Assembly: GCA_964442285.1 (NCBI GenBank)
Contig: CAYTZH010000018.1
Location: 1-64,000 of the forward strand
Reading direction: 5' to 3'
Source of the DNA: CAYTZH01 sp964442285
GTDB lineage: Bacteria; Myxococcota_A; UBA9160; JAFDET01
DNA length: 64,000 nt
Under the pieces are notes generated by a model. That model was not told the origin of the DNA. It saw only the letters and a list, made by a program, of their open reading frames with translations, and made no database searches. Made by a program: the position numbers and the translations under genes. Positions 24,950 through 36,188 of the stretch are shown piece after piece; the first letter of the stretch is position 1, and every line of letters begins with the position of its first letter.

Positions 24950-25714
24950 GTGCTCCAGGCAGAGAAATCGAATGATTCCAAGAGCTTGGACGACGTACGC
25001 AGCGGCGTGCTTGAGAGCCTGGGCCCTGCCGATATCTTGCACTGGGCGGTCAAGAATTTCCATCCCCGCCTCGCGCTGTCGGCCTCCTTCGGCGGTGCCG
25101 AGGGGATGGTGCTCCTCGACATGCTGAAGCGGATCGTCCCGGCCCCCCGTGTCTTCGTCCTCGACACCGGCCGACTGCCCCAGGCGACCCACGATCTGAT
25201 CGACCGCGTGCGCGACCGCTACGAGGTCGCCGTGGAGGTCGTCTTCCCGCGCGCAGAGGCCGTGGAAGCCATGGTGCGGGAGCAGGGCATGAACCTGTTC
25301 TACGAGTCGGTGGACAAGCGCCAGCACTGCTGCCGGGTGCGCAAGGTGGAGCCCCTCGAGCGCGCGCTCGCCGGGCTCGACGCCTGGATCTCGGGGCTGC
25401 GCCGGGAGCAGAGCGTGACGCGCAGCGACGCCCGCCGCGTCGAGATCGACGAGGCCCACGGCGGGATCGTGAAGGTGAATCCGCTCGTGGACTGGAGCCG
25501 CGAGGACGTCTGGGACTACGTGCGCGAGCACGACGTCCCCACCAATCGGCTGCACCGCATCGGCTATCCCTCGGTCGGCTGCGACCCTTGCTCCCGGCCG
25601 ATCCGCGAGGGGGAGGACGAGCGCGCCGGTCGCTGGTGGTGGGAGCGGCCCGAGACCAGGGAGTGCGGCATCCACATGGGCGCGGGCGAGGAGTCCGAGG
25701 GATCGGGGATCTGA
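24950..25714 (+). CDS. cysH: CysH, assimilatory adenylyl-sulfate (APS) reductase with [4Fe-4S] cluster
   Basis: CysH reduces activated sulfate to sulfite for cysteine synthesis. The 254-residue protein has the PAPS/APS-reductase P-loop SASFGGAEG near residue 44, paired cysteines C127-C128 (HCCRVRK), the pair C211-x-x-C214 (GCDPCSRP), and the catalytic ECGIH (C239). The CC...CxxC set binds a [4Fe-4S] cluster and marks the enzyme as APS-using rather than PAPS-using. The GTG start has GGGAGG upstream. The next gene follows after 1 nt. No sulfate transporter, ATP sulfurylase or sulfite reductase lies in this window. Confidence 0.93.
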   Translation: MLQAEKSNDSKSLDDVRSGVLESLGPADILHWAVKNFHPRLALSASFGGAEGMVLLDMLKRIVPAPRVFVLDTGRLPQATHDLIDRVRDRYEVAVEVVFPRAEAVEAMVREQGMNLFYESVDKRQHCCRVRKVEPLERALAGLDAWISGLRREQSVTRSDARRVEIDEAHGGIVKVNPLVDWSREDVWDYVREHDVPTNRLHRIGYPSVGCDPCSRPIREGEDERAGRWWWERPETRECGIHMGAGEESEGSGI

Positions 25715-25715
25715 G

Positions 25716-26231
25716 ATGCTGACCCGTCGCGCCTTCCTCGAGGGTGCCGCCGCGCTGGCGCTCCTCCCCGCCGCACTCCGCGTCGCGCCGGCCCGGGCCG
25801 CGACCCTGCCCGACGCCACCCGCAAGGCCCTGGCCGAGAGCGGCCTGGTCTACGTCTCGCCGCTCCGCAAGGACGGTGGCGAGAGCACCTGCCACGCGGA
25901 GATCTGGTACGGCTGGCTCGACGGCAAGGTCGTGGTCGCCACCGGGCCCGAGCGCTGGCGCGCGCGTGCGGTGACCCGGGGCCTCGACCGGGCCCGGATC
26001 TGGGTCGGCGACTACGGCCGCTGGAAGGGCGTGCTGGGGAAGAACGAGGCCTTCCGCCAGGGCCCCTCCTTCGACGCCCGGGCGGCGGTCTCCCGCGACC
26101 GCGCCCTGTTCGACCGGCTGATGGCTCGCTTCCGCAAGAAGTACCCCGACGAGTTCCCGAGCTGGGACGCGCGCATGCACCGGGAGTTCGAGGCCGGGAC
26201 CCGCGTGCTCGTCGTCTACGAGCCCGCCTAG
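25716..26231 (+). CDS. Tat-exported protein, possible flavin-binding split-barrel fold
   Basis: A 171-residue protein with a twin-arginine signal (LTRRAFLEGAAALALLP) and cleavage-like APARAA. The mature part (SPLRKDGGESTCHAEIWYGW, KVVVATGPERWRARAVTRGL) resembles the pyridoxamine-oxidase-like or F420-binding split barrel, with a KAR-type turn before a GDYGRWKG loop. Tat export fits a cofactor loaded in the cytoplasm. It begins 1 nt after cysH and is probably co-transcribed. A redox role is a guess from fold; no clear homologue comes to mind. Confidence 0.6.
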   Translation: MLTRRAFLEGAAALALLPAALRVAPARAATLPDATRKALAESGLVYVSPLRKDGGESTCHAEIWYGWLDGKVVVATGPERWRARAVTRGLDRARIWVGDYGRWKGVLGKNEAFRQGPSFDARAAVSRDRALFDRLMARFRKKYPDEFPSWDARMHREFEAGTRVLVVYEPA

Positions 26232-26267
26232 GCGACGGCCTACGCGGCGCCTCACCTTCCTCCTCGC

Positions 26268-26322
26268 CCTGCTCGCGGCCCCCGTCGCCGGGCTGGCCGT
26301 CCTGCTGGCCGCCCTGCTGGCC
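26268..26322 (+). repeat. 55-bp direct repeat flanking the N gap, left copy
   Basis: Bases 26268-26322 (CCTGCTCGCGGCCCCCGTCG at the start, ending CTGCTGGCC) are identical to 26423-26477, immediately on the other side of the 100-N run. The most economical reading is that both contig ends carry the same k-mer overlap. If so, there is no missing DNA and one copy should be deleted. In that join the frame runs on unbroken through a hydrophobic N-terminal segment. Confidence 0.9.
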
Positions 26323-26422
26323 NNNNNNNNNNNNNNNNNNNNNNNNNNNNNNNNNNNNNNNNNNNNNNNNNNNNNNNNNNNNNNNNNNNNNNNNNNNNNN
26401 NNNNNNNNNNNNNNNNNNNNNN
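26323..26422. other. Assembly gap of exactly 100 N
   Basis: A fixed-length placeholder of 100 undetermined bases, the usual convention for a gap of unknown size in scaffolding. It falls inside the start of the membrane-anchored protein gene. Flanked by a perfect 55-bp duplication, so it may represent zero bases of missing sequence. Confidence 0.97.
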
Positions 26423-26423
26423 C

Positions 26424-27677
26424 CTGCTCGCGGCCCCCGTCGCCGGGCTGGCCGTCCTGCTGGCCGCCCTGCTGGCCTGGGGCTGGACCCGGTCCTCGCC
26501 GCCCCCCTTCGACGCCGTCCGGGCGGCGGGCTTCACCCTCTCGGCGGTCGAGCCCCTGGTCCCGGGCCCCGGGCTCCCGACGGATCTCGCCCTCGGCGCC
26601 GCCAACAACAACCTCGACGCGGCCTTCTTCGATGAGCGCTTCTTCCTGGGCGTGCGCACCGCGCCCCACCACTTCGCCACCGACGAGGCGCGCCTGCTGG
26701 TGCTGTCGAGCCCGGACCGCCGCCGCTGGACCCTCGAGCGCGTCTTCGACCTCGACCGCCGCGATCTCCGCGAGCCCCGCTTCCTGGTCCACGACGGCCG
26801 CCTGCTCTTCTACTTCTTCGAGGCCGGGGACGATCCCCTGGCCTTCCGCCCCATCTCGATCCGGGTGGCCGTGCGCGGCGCCGACGGCAGCTGGGGCGAC
26901 TCCCGCCCCATCGGCGAGCCGGGACGCGTGGTCTGGCGGGTGAAGTCGCGCTTCGGCCGCGCCTGGATGACGGTCTACCACGGGGCCGGGCTCTACGAGG
27001 ATCTGCTCGCCTCGGGCGGCGTGCGCCTGCTGGTCTCCGACGACGGCATCGCGTGGGAGTCCACCTCGGGAGACCGCGCTGCCTTCGATGACGCGGGCGG
27101 GTCCGAGTGCGCCTTCGAGTTCGACGCGGAGGGCAACCTGGTCGCCCTGATCCGCGTGGAGGCCTGGGGCGCCCAGGTCTGCACGGCACCGGCCGACCGG
27201 CTGGAGCGCTGGGACTGCACGCCGACCCTCCGCCGCCACGACTCGCCCCTGCTGCTGCGTCGCGGGGAGGACTTCTACGCGATCGCGCGTCGCAACGTGG
27301 CGGCGCCCATGGCGCGCGACCTGCCCCTGCTCGGCGCGAGCCTGGATCTCGGCTGGTCGATGCTGCGCTACTCCGCGTCGCGCAAGCGCACAGCGCTCTA
27401 CCAGCTGTTGCCCTCGGAGCGCCGGACGGTGCCCCTGCTGGACCTGCCCTCCCGGGGCGACACCGCCTTCGCCGGCGCGGTCTGGCTCGCGCCCGACCGC
27501 CTCTGGGTGACCAACTACACGAGCCCCCTGGACGGACCGGACGTGCCCTGGATCGTCGGCCAGCTCCGGCCGACCCACGTCTACGGCCTGGAGCTGGGAT
27601 TCCCGGCGCGCACCGGGTTGCGCAGGCAGCCGACCCGCTCCACCTCCACCTCGACGACGTCGCCGTCGCGCAGGTAG
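26424..27677 (+). CDS. Membrane-anchored protein of unknown function (5' end in the gap region)
   Basis: An open frame of 418 codons begins in the bases just right of the gap with a strongly hydrophobic segment (LLAAPVAGLAVLLAALLAW), then continues into a soluble domain with propeller-like stretches such as LGVRTAPHHFATDEARLLVL, VVWRVKSRFGRAWMTVYHG and SRGDTAFAGAVWLAPDRLWV. If the gap is spurious, the frame extends left to about 26242 (reading RRLTFLLALLAAPV), where no ATG, GTG or TTG is in frame, so the true start is unresolved. It resembles glycosidase-like propeller proteins, but I cannot name a family. The 3' end overlaps the convergent FAH-family gene by about 97 nt. Confidence 0.65.
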   Translation: MLAAPVAGLAVLLAALLAWGWTRSSPPPFDAVRAAGFTLSAVEPLVPGPGLPTDLALGAANNNLDAAFFDERFFLGVRTAPHHFATDEARLLVLSSPDRRRWTLERVFDLDRRDLREPRFLVHDGRLLFYFFEAGDDPLAFRPISIRVAVRGADGSWGDSRPIGEPGRVVWRVKSRFGRAWMTVYHGAGLYEDLLASGGVRLLVSDDGIAWESTSGDRAAFDDAGGSECAFEFDAEGNLVALIRVEAWGAQVCTAPADRLERWDCTPTLRRHDSPLLLRRGEDFYAIARRNVAAPMARDLPLLGASLDLGWSMLRYSASRKRTALYQLLPSERRTVPLLDLPSRGDTAFAGAVWLAPDRLWVTNYTSPLDGPDVPWIVGQLRPTHVYGLELGFPARTGLRRQPTRSTSTSTTSPSRR

Positions 27678-28651
27678 CGGGGCGGCGTGCGGGCGGCGCC
27701 GACGCCGGCGGGCGTGCCCGTCAGCACCACGTCGCCCGGCTCGAGCGTCATGAGCGACGACGCGAAGGCGAGGATGGCCGCCACGGGGTGCGTCATCTCC
27801 TTGGTCCGTCCGTCCTGGACCCCCTCGCCCGAGAGCCGGGTGCGCAGGCCCAGGTCCTGGGGATCGCCCACGGCGTCCGCCGTGACGAGGGCCGGGCCGA
27901 GGGGGCAGAAGGTGTCGCAGGACTTCCCGATGAAGTGCTGGCCGCCGCGGTGCTGGAAGTCCCGGGCCGTGACGTCGTTGGCGACCGTGTAGCCGGCCAC
28001 GTGGTCCAGCGCCCGCTCCGGGGAGACCTCCCGGGCGGCGCGGCCGATCACCGCCGCCAGCTCCCCCTCGTAGTCGACGGCCTCGGAGGCCCGCGGCAGC
28101 AGGATCTCCTCGCCGGGGCCGATCACGCTCGAGGGGGCCTTCAGGAACAGCACCGGGTCGCCGGAGGGCGCGCCGCCGCCGCGCTCCTCGGCGTGGGCCG
28201 GGTAGTTGCGGGCGACGGCCAGGATCTTCCCGGGCCGGGGCACCGGCGGACCGAGGTGGACCCGGCTGCGCGCCTCCACAACGCCACTGTGCTCGAGGTC
28301 CGGCCCGTCGTAGCGGGACAGGGCGGCGAGCGCGAAGGCGAGCGCGCGTCGCGCGGCGGGCAGGCCGGTCTCGAGGCGGCGCAGGAACGCCATCGGATCG
28401 GCCGGGAGCAGGGAGTCGGCCTCGGCCTCGGGGGCGCCGACGTCGTCCAGCGCCAGCATCGTGGCGAGGGCGCGGTTCAGGTCCACCACATCGCCGGCGC
28501 GCTCGCCCTCCCGCAGCAGGGCGCCGATCCGATGCACGCCGGGCCGGCCGACCTCGACGGCGTCGAAGCCCACGGCCTCGGTGCTCCAGCGCTCGGCGTG
28601 GGCCTCGGCCGCGGACCCGGCCGGGAGCCGCTCGAAACTGACCAGGTGCAA
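27581..28651 (-). CDS. Fumarylacetoacetate hydrolase (FAH) family protein
   Basis: The 356-residue protein has an FAH C-terminal domain with the metal-binding pattern EGELAAVIGR, the ARDFQHR loop, GKSCDTFCPLGPALV and TGTPAGVG, all hallmarks of FAH-type hydratases, hydrolases and decarboxylases acting on C-C bonds of small keto acids. The N-terminal third is less conserved. I chose a TTG start at 28651 because GGAGG lies 5 nt upstream and it begins HLVSFERLPAG; no ATG fits. The substrate is not clear. A tandem repeat sits in the upstream region. It could belong to an aromatic-degradation step. Confidence 0.85.
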   Translation of the reverse strand: MHLVSFERLPAGSAAEAHAERWSTEAVGFDAVEVGRPGVHRIGALLREGERAGDVVDLNRALATMLALDDVGAPEAEADSLLPADPMAFLRRLETGLPAARRALAFALAALSRYDGPDLEHSGVVEARSRVHLGPPVPRPGKILAVARNYPAHAEERGGGAPSGDPVLFLKAPSSVIGPGEEILLPRASEAVDYEGELAAVIGRAAREVSPERALDHVAGYTVANDVTARDFQHRGGQHFIGKSCDTFCPLGPALVTADAVGDPQDLGLRTRLSGEGVQDGRTKEMTHPVAAILAFASSLMTLEPGDVVLTGTPAGVGAARTPPRYLRDGDVVEVEVERVGCLRNPVRAGNPSSRP

Positions 28652-28693
28652 CGAATCCTCCGCGGCCCGGGGGCAAGGGGCCGGCGACTCGCC

Positions 28694-28741
28694 GGCAGGA
28701 CCCGACCCCGGCAGGACCCGACCCCGGCAGGACCCGACCCC
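28694..28741. repeat. Tandem array, 16-bp unit x 3
   Basis: Three perfect copies of GGCAGGACCCGACCCC occupy 28694-28709, 28710-28725 and 28726-28741, in the 166-bp divergent region between the FAH gene and a small secreted protein. The unit is not a multiple of three and no gene uses it. It could vary in copy number between strains. Confidence 0.95.
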
Positions 28742-28817
28742 GCTCCGGTGCCGCCCCGAGGGGCTCAAGCCCCGGGTCCGTCGCGTCGATGGGACCAGCG
28801 TACCACGGAGGTCTGCC

Positions 28818-29141
28818 ATGCCCCGGATACTCAAGGCGCTCGGCGTCGCCCTGCTCTTCAGCGCAGCCCTGGCACTCTCGCTCCCGGGAATCCGGGCCGT
28901 GCCGGTGGCCGGGGCCGATCCGGCCGCGGCCGCCGCGACCGAGGGCCCGATGTGTCGCGAGCAGGCCGCGCCCCAGGCCTCCTTCGCCCGGGTCGCCGAG
29001 GAGTTCCAGAACCGGCTGCCCGCCGAGGCCCCGACCCCCGTGGCCCTGAACACGCGGGGCTACAACTATCGGAGCCAGCAGCCACTTCCGAACCTCCAGC
29101 GGATCCGCCAGGAGATGCAGCTCGCCCGCTCGCCCCGCTGA
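28818..29141 (+). CDS. Small secreted protein of unknown function
   Basis: A 107-residue protein with a signal peptide (ALGVALLFSAALALSLPG) and an AxA-like cleavage site, then a short mature part (FARVAEEFQNRLPAEAPTP, LNTRGYNYRSQQPLPNLQ). One cysteine (PMCREQ) is present in the mature part. The ATG has CGGAGG upstream. No family is recognised. It is divergent from the FAH gene, and the next gene is a separate large kinase 124 bp on. Confidence 0.65.
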   Translation: MPRILKALGVALLFSAALALSLPGIRAVPVAGADPAAAAATEGPMCREQAAPQASFARVAEEFQNRLPAEAPTPVALNTRGYNYRSQQPLPNLQRIRQEMQLARSPR

Positions 29142-29265
29142 GCTCGCCTCGCGACTCCCCGAAGCCGCCCTCGGACCTTCCCTCGGTCGTGGCTGAAAGG
29201 CCCCAGGACCGGCTCGTCCCCGGTTTGCCGGTGCGTTAGCTTCCCAGCCGGTGCCGGGAGCCGGC

Positions 29266-31797
<2,532 letters not shown>

Positions 31798-31824
31798 CTT
31801 CTACGCCTCAACCAAGGAGCCCCC

Positions 31825-32865
31825 ATGCGTCTCGGTCTCACCTCCGGCTACTCCGGCGCCCGGATGTCGGTCAACCTGGACCTGATCCTCGAGGCCGAGC
31901 GCCTCGGCTTCGACTCGGTGTGGACCGCCGAGGCCTACGGCTCGGACGCGGTGACCCCGCTGGGCTACATCGCCGCCAAGACGACGAAGATCCGGCTCGG
32001 CACGGCCATCATGCAGATGCCGGCCCGCACCCCCGCCATGACCGCCATGACGGCCATGACCCTCGACGCCCTCTCGGGCGGCCGCTTCATCCTGGGCCTC
32101 GGGCCCTCGGGTCCCCAGGTGGTGGAGGGCTGGCACGGGATGGCCTACGGCAAGCCCCTGACCCGCACCCGCGAGTACATCCAGATCATCCGCAAGATCC
32201 TGGCGCGCAAGGAGCCGGTCGCCTTCGACGGCGAGATCTACCAGCTGCCCTACCAGGGGCCGGGCGCGACGGGCCTGGGCAAGCCCCTGAAGAGCATCCT
32301 CCACGGCCGCGCCGACATGGAGATCTACACCGCGTCGATCAGCCCGAACGGCATGCGCTGCGCCGGCGAGGTGGCCGACGGCGTCTTCCCGGTGTGGATG
32401 GACCCCGAGCGCTTCGACGTCTTCGAGCCCCACCTCAAGGAGGGCTTCGCCCGGGCGGGCGACGGCAAGGGCCTGGAGCGCTTCGACGTGGCGCCCTTCG
32501 TGACCGTCGTCCTGGGCGACGACGTGGACCAGTGCCGGATGCCGGTCAAGGGCATGCTCGCCCTCTACATCGGCGGCATGGGCGCCCGCGGCAAGAACTT
32601 CTACAACGACTACGCGCGGCGCATGGGCTACGAGGAGGCCGCCACCCGCATCCAGGACCTCTACCTGGACGGCAAGAAGGCCGAGGCCATGGCCGCCGTG
32701 CCCGACGCCCTGGTGGACGGCATCGCGCTCGTGGGTCCCGCCGACCGCATCCGGGACCGCCTGGAGACCTGGAAGGAGGCCGGGCGCCGGCGCCACGTGA
32801 CCTCCATGCTCCTCGGCGCCGGCCAGCCCGAAGCGCTGCGCCTGGTCGCCGAGCACGTGCTCTAG
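31825..32865 (+). CDS. LLM-class (luciferase-like) oxidoreductase, likely F420- or FMN-dependent
   Basis: The 346-residue TIM-barrel protein has the bacterial luciferase-like family pattern: NLDLILEAERLGFDSVWTAE, RLGTAIMQMPARTPAMTAMT, LGLGPSGPQVVEGWHGMAYG and a late AGEVADGVFPVW. Many close homologues from actinobacteria and related lineages use coenzyme F420, and the residues look more F420-type than true luciferase. Despite the LuxC/LuxE-like genes 24 kb upstream, nothing supports bioluminescence. It ends 2 nt before the bioA start. Substrate unknown. Confidence 0.83.
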   Translation: MRLGLTSGYSGARMSVNLDLILEAERLGFDSVWTAEAYGSDAVTPLGYIAAKTTKIRLGTAIMQMPARTPAMTAMTAMTLDALSGGRFILGLGPSGPQVVEGWHGMAYGKPLTRTREYIQIIRKILARKEPVAFDGEIYQLPYQGPGATGLGKPLKSILHGRADMEIYTASISPNGMRCAGEVADGVFPVWMDPERFDVFEPHLKEGFARAGDGKGLERFDVAPFVTVVLGDDVDQCRMPVKGMLALYIGGMGARGKNFYNDYARRMGYEEAATRIQDLYLDGKKAEAMAAVPDALVDGIALVGPADRIRDRLETWKEAGRRRHVTSMLLGAGQPEALRLVAEHVL

Positions 32866-32867
32866 CG

Positions 32868-34187
32868 TTGGTCGCGCCCAACCGCGAGCGCGTGGTCGAC
32901 CTCGACAAGCGTCGGGTGTGGCACCCCTACACCGCCATGCAGGACTACCGCGAGCGGGTCGACCCGCTCGTGATCGTCGAGGCCCGCGGCTCGCGGCTCG
33001 TCGACGCCGACGGGCGCGAGTACCTGGACGGCAACGGCTCCTGGTGGACGTCGCTCCTCGGCCACAACCACCCGCGCCTGGTGGCGGCCCTGAAACGCCA
33101 GGCGGACCAGCTGTGTCACACCGCCCTGGCGGGCATCGCCCATCCGGCGGCCTCGGAGCTGGCCGAGGCCCTGTGCGCGGTGGCGCCGCCGGGGCTCGAG
33201 CACGTGTTCTTCAGCGACAACGGCTCCACCGCGGTGGAGGTCGCCATGAAGCTGGCGCTCCAGTACTGGGCCCAGAACGGCCGCCCGGAGCGCACCCGCT
33301 TCGTCGCCCTCGAGGGCGCCTTCCACGGCGAGACCCTGGGCGTGACGGCCCTGGGCGGCGTGGAGGTCTTCCGGCGGCCCTTCGCGCCGGTCCTGCTGGA
33401 CTGCGCCCACGTGCCCTCGCCGGGGGACCCCGAGGTCTCCCTGGAACGCGCCCTCGACGCGCTGGAGCGCGCGGTGGCCGCGGCCCCGGATACGCTCGCC
33501 GCGGTGGTGCTCGAGCCGCTGGTGCAGGGCGCCGCTGGCATGCGCACCTACGACGCGGCCTACGTGCGCCGCGCCCGGGAGCTCTGCGACGCCCACGACG
33601 TATTCCTGATCGCCGACGAGGTCTTCGCCGGCTACGGGCGCACGGGCTGCATGTGGGCCTGCGAGCACGCCGGCGTGGCGCCGGACCTGCTGTGCACCGC
33701 CAAGGGCTTCTCGGGCGGCATGCTGCCCATGTCGGCCACCCTGGCCACGCCGCGCATCTTCGAGGGCTTCCTGGGCGAGGCCGACCGCGCCTTCTACTAC
33801 GGCCACACCTTCTGCGGCAATCCCCTTGGCGCGGCGGTGGCCCGGGAGGTGCTGCGCATCTTCGACGAGGAGCGTGTCGTCGAGCGGGCCAAGCCCAAGG
33901 CGGAGCGGGTGGCGCAGACCTTCGCCGAGCTCGGCTCGCTGCCGGGGGTGTCGCGCGCCCGCTCCCTGGGCATGGTCGGGGCCCTCGATCTGGCGGGGGA
34001 CGCGGGCTACCTGGCCGATGCGGGCTGGCGGGTCTACGCCGAGGCCCGGGCCCGCGGCGCCTACCTGCGGCCGCTCGGCAACGTGGTGTACGTGACGCCG
34101 TCGCTCGTGATCCCGGACGGCGACCTGGACCGGCTCCTCGAGATCCTGCGCGAGAGCGTGACGGCCGTGGCGGGCGCGGGTGGCTAG
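32868..34187 (+). CDS. bioA: BioA, adenosylmethionine-8-amino-7-oxononanoate aminotransferase
   Basis: BioA uses S-adenosylmethionine as amino donor to make diaminopelargonic acid in biotin synthesis. The 439-residue class III aminotransferase has the BioA signature VWHPYTAMQDY at the N-terminus, ADEVFAGYGRTG with the PLP aspartate, and the Schiff-base lysine K279 in TAKGFSGGMLPMSATL. YYGHTFCGNPLGAAVA is also BioA-typical. The TTG start (32868), 2 nt after the oxidoreductase stop, fits; a GTG at 32892 is an alternative. The other bio genes are not in this window. Confidence 0.92.
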   Translation: MVAPNRERVVDLDKRRVWHPYTAMQDYRERVDPLVIVEARGSRLVDADGREYLDGNGSWWTSLLGHNHPRLVAALKRQADQLCHTALAGIAHPAASELAEALCAVAPPGLEHVFFSDNGSTAVEVAMKLALQYWAQNGRPERTRFVALEGAFHGETLGVTALGGVEVFRRPFAPVLLDCAHVPSPGDPEVSLERALDALERAVAAAPDTLAAVVLEPLVQGAAGMRTYDAAYVRRARELCDAHDVFLIADEVFAGYGRTGCMWACEHAGVAPDLLCTAKGFSGGMLPMSATLATPRIFEGFLGEADRAFYYGHTFCGNPLGAAVAREVLRIFDEERVVERAKPKAERVAQTFAELGSLPGVSRARSLGMVGALDLAGDAGYLADAGWRVYAEARARGAYLRPLGNVVYVTPSLVIPDGDLDRLLEILRESVTAVAGAGG

Positions 34188-35190
34188 AGCGGACGCAGGC
34201 GCGGCCGCGCGCTGGCTCCTGCTCCTCGCAGTCCTCCTCCCGACCCCCGCGTTCTCCGAGGAGGGGACCGCCCCACCGCAGGCCACCCCGCCGAAGCGGG
34301 CCGACGCGCGGCCGCAGTCCTCGCCGGAGACCCTCAACGGATTCTCCCTGGACGGGCTCCGCGTCGAGCAATCGCTGCTGGTACGGGGCGCCGTCCGGGA
34401 CGGCATCAAGGCCGTCGACGAGCCCGGCTTCGTCCCGCCCGAGGCGGCCACCTGGGTCGCGCCGGACAACCTGGTGCTGGGTCTGGCCCTGGGCGAGGTC
34501 GCCCACGCCTACCCGGTCCACGTGCTCGAGTTCCACCAGATCGTCAACGACGCCCTCGGCGGCGAGCCGGTGCTGGTCACCTACGATCCGCTCGCCGGCG
34601 CGCCCCGCGCCTTCGGGCGTCGGCTCGGCGAGCGCACCCTGCGCTTCGGCGTCTCGGGCCTCCTCCACAACGCGAGCTTCCTGCTCTACGACCGGGAGAC
34701 CCGGAGCCTGTGGTCGGCGTGGACGGGCGAGGCGGTGGCGGGTCCCCTGGCCGGCAAGCGGCTCCCGGCCCTGCCCGTGCGTCAGGAGCCCCTGGCGCGC
34801 TGGCTGGAGCGCGCGCCCACCACGCGGGTGCTCGAGCGGCCGGCGCCGCGCCGGATCGACTATCGCTACAGCCCCTTCTCCAGCTACTGGGTGGCGGACT
34901 CCATCCCCTTCCCGGTGGCGGCCCGCGACGAGCGCTTCCACGCCAAGGAGGTCGTCCTGGGGCTGCGGGTGGGCAAGCTGCGGCGCGCCTACCTCGGCTC
35001 CGCGCTCACCGCGGCCGGCGGCTCCCTGGAGGATCGGCTGGGCGGACACGGGGTGCGCATCTCCTACGACAGCGAGGTCTCCGCCTTCGACTACGAGGTT
35101 CCGAAGGAGGTGGAGGTGCGCGAGGCCTACTGGTTCGCCTGGAAGGCCTTCGTCCCCGACACCGAGGTCTGGCTCCCGCCGAAGGAGTAG
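34180..35190 (+). CDS. Secreted DUF3179-domain protein
   Basis: A 336-residue exported protein: signal peptide (LLLLAVLLPTPAFSEE) followed by DUF3179 sequence. Landmarks are GLALGEVAHAYPVHVLEFHQ, NDALGGEPVLVTYDPLAG, FGVSGLLHNASFLLYDRETR and SLWSAWTGEAVAGPLAGKRL. The domain is widespread in environmental bacteria and has no proven function. The GTG start overlaps the bioA stop by 8 nt, so the two are probably co-transcribed, although their functions look unrelated. Confidence 0.85.
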   Translation: MARADAGAAARWLLLLAVLLPTPAFSEEGTAPPQATPPKRADARPQSSPETLNGFSLDGLRVEQSLLVRGAVRDGIKAVDEPGFVPPEAATWVAPDNLVLGLALGEVAHAYPVHVLEFHQIVNDALGGEPVLVTYDPLAGAPRAFGRRLGERTLRFGVSGLLHNASFLLYDRETRSLWSAWTGEAVAGPLAGKRLPALPVRQEPLARWLERAPTTRVLERPAPRRIDYRYSPFSSYWVADSIPFPVAARDERFHAKEVVLGLRVGKLRRAYLGSALTAAGGSLEDRLGGHGVRISYDSEVSAFDYEVPKEVEVREAYWFAWKAFVPDTEVWLPPKE

Positions 35191-35204
35191 CGCGGTCGAT
35201 CGCC

Positions 35205-36188
35205 TCAGGTCGGCAGCAGGGCCGCGGCGCGGACCGACTCGGGCCCGCGTCCGCTGCGAGAGGTCTCCTCCAGCACCTCGAGCACCCGCGCGTTGGCGGG
35301 GGTCGGAACCCCGTGGCGCGCCGCCAGGTCGAGCATCCGGCGGTGGTAGCGGCCCGACTCGAGGGGAAGGTCGCGGGCGAGGGACTGCCACACCTGGTTG
35401 TAGACGGGCAGCCGCCGGGCGCTCGCGCCCCGGCGCAGGCTCTCGCGCTGCCAGCGGATCTCCTCGTCCAGGGAGCGGTCGCGGCCGTCGCAGGAGCGCG
35501 CGGCGATCCCCGCCGCGCCGAGGACCGCGCGGGCCTCCTCGAGCACCCGCGCCTTCACCTCGACGAACGCCTCGGTCTCGTGGTCGTCGCGCACCACCAG
35601 TGCGTTGACGGCGCTCATGAGGTTGACGCAGAGCTTCAGCCACTTGTCCTCGGCGATCCGCGCGGACACGCCCACGTCGAAACCCGCCCGCCGGGCGAGC
35701 CCGGCGAGGCGCTCGACGAGGAGGTCGCGTCCCTCGGGCCAGAGGCCGAGCACCATCCGGCCGGCGCCGAGGGCGGTGACGCGGGTGTCGCCGGTCCGGG
35801 TGCAGGTCTGGCGGTAGACGGCGCCGACCACCCGCGGGAGGCTGCGGGCGGCGGTCGCCTCGTTGTCCACGTCGTTCTGGAGGCAGACCGCGGGCGCGTC
35901 CGGGGCCGCCGCGGCCAGCGCGCGCGCCGCGGCCTCCGTGTCGGGCGAGCGGACGCAGAGCAGCGCCGGATCGCGGCCGATCGCCGCGGCGGCGCATCCC
36001 ACCACGGCCGTGGCGGGCACGCGGAAGCGGTGGTCGTCGCGCGGGTCCCACACCTCGATGCCCTCCCGGGCGAGGGCCCGCGCCGCCTCCGGGCGGCGCA
36101 CCACGAAGCGGACGTCGGCGCCGGCGCGGACGAGCCGGGCGCCGAGGGACAGGCCCACGGCGCCCACGCCGACCACCGCGAGCCTCAC
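35205..36188 (-). CDS. PanE/ApbA-family ketopantoate reductase-like protein
   Basis: The 327-residue protein starts MRLAVVGVGAVGLSLGARLV, a Rossmann dinucleotide motif, and has the ketopantoate-reductase C-terminal helical domain with DKWLKLCVNLMSAVNAL (catalytic lysine and asparagine positions). PanE makes pantoate for coenzyme A, but the family also covers other hydroxy-acid dehydrogenases, and the middle region is diverged. I therefore leave it unnamed. The start ATG overlaps the stop of the M28 peptidase gene by 4 nt. Confidence 0.82.
   Translation of the reverse strand: MRLAVVGVGAVGLSLGARLVRAGADVRFVVRRPEAARALAREGIEVWDPRDDHRFRVPATAVVGCAAAAIGRDPALLCVRSPDTEAAARALAAAAPDAPAVCLQNDVDNEATAARSLPRVVGAVYRQTCTRTGDTRVTALGAGRMVLGLWPEGRDLLVERLAGLARRAGFDVGVSARIAEDKWLKLCVNLMSAVNALVVRDDHETEAFVEVKARVLEEARAVLGAAGIAARSCDGRDRSLDEEIRWQRESLRRGASARRLPVYNQVWQSLARDLPLESGRYHRRMLDLAARHGVPTPANARVLEVLEETSRSGRGPESVRAAALLPT

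Noticed and set aside
28694..28741. CRISPR-like array.
   Set aside because: The 16-bp units abut with no spacers and there are no cas genes. The arrays at 42732 and 51850 fail for the same reason.
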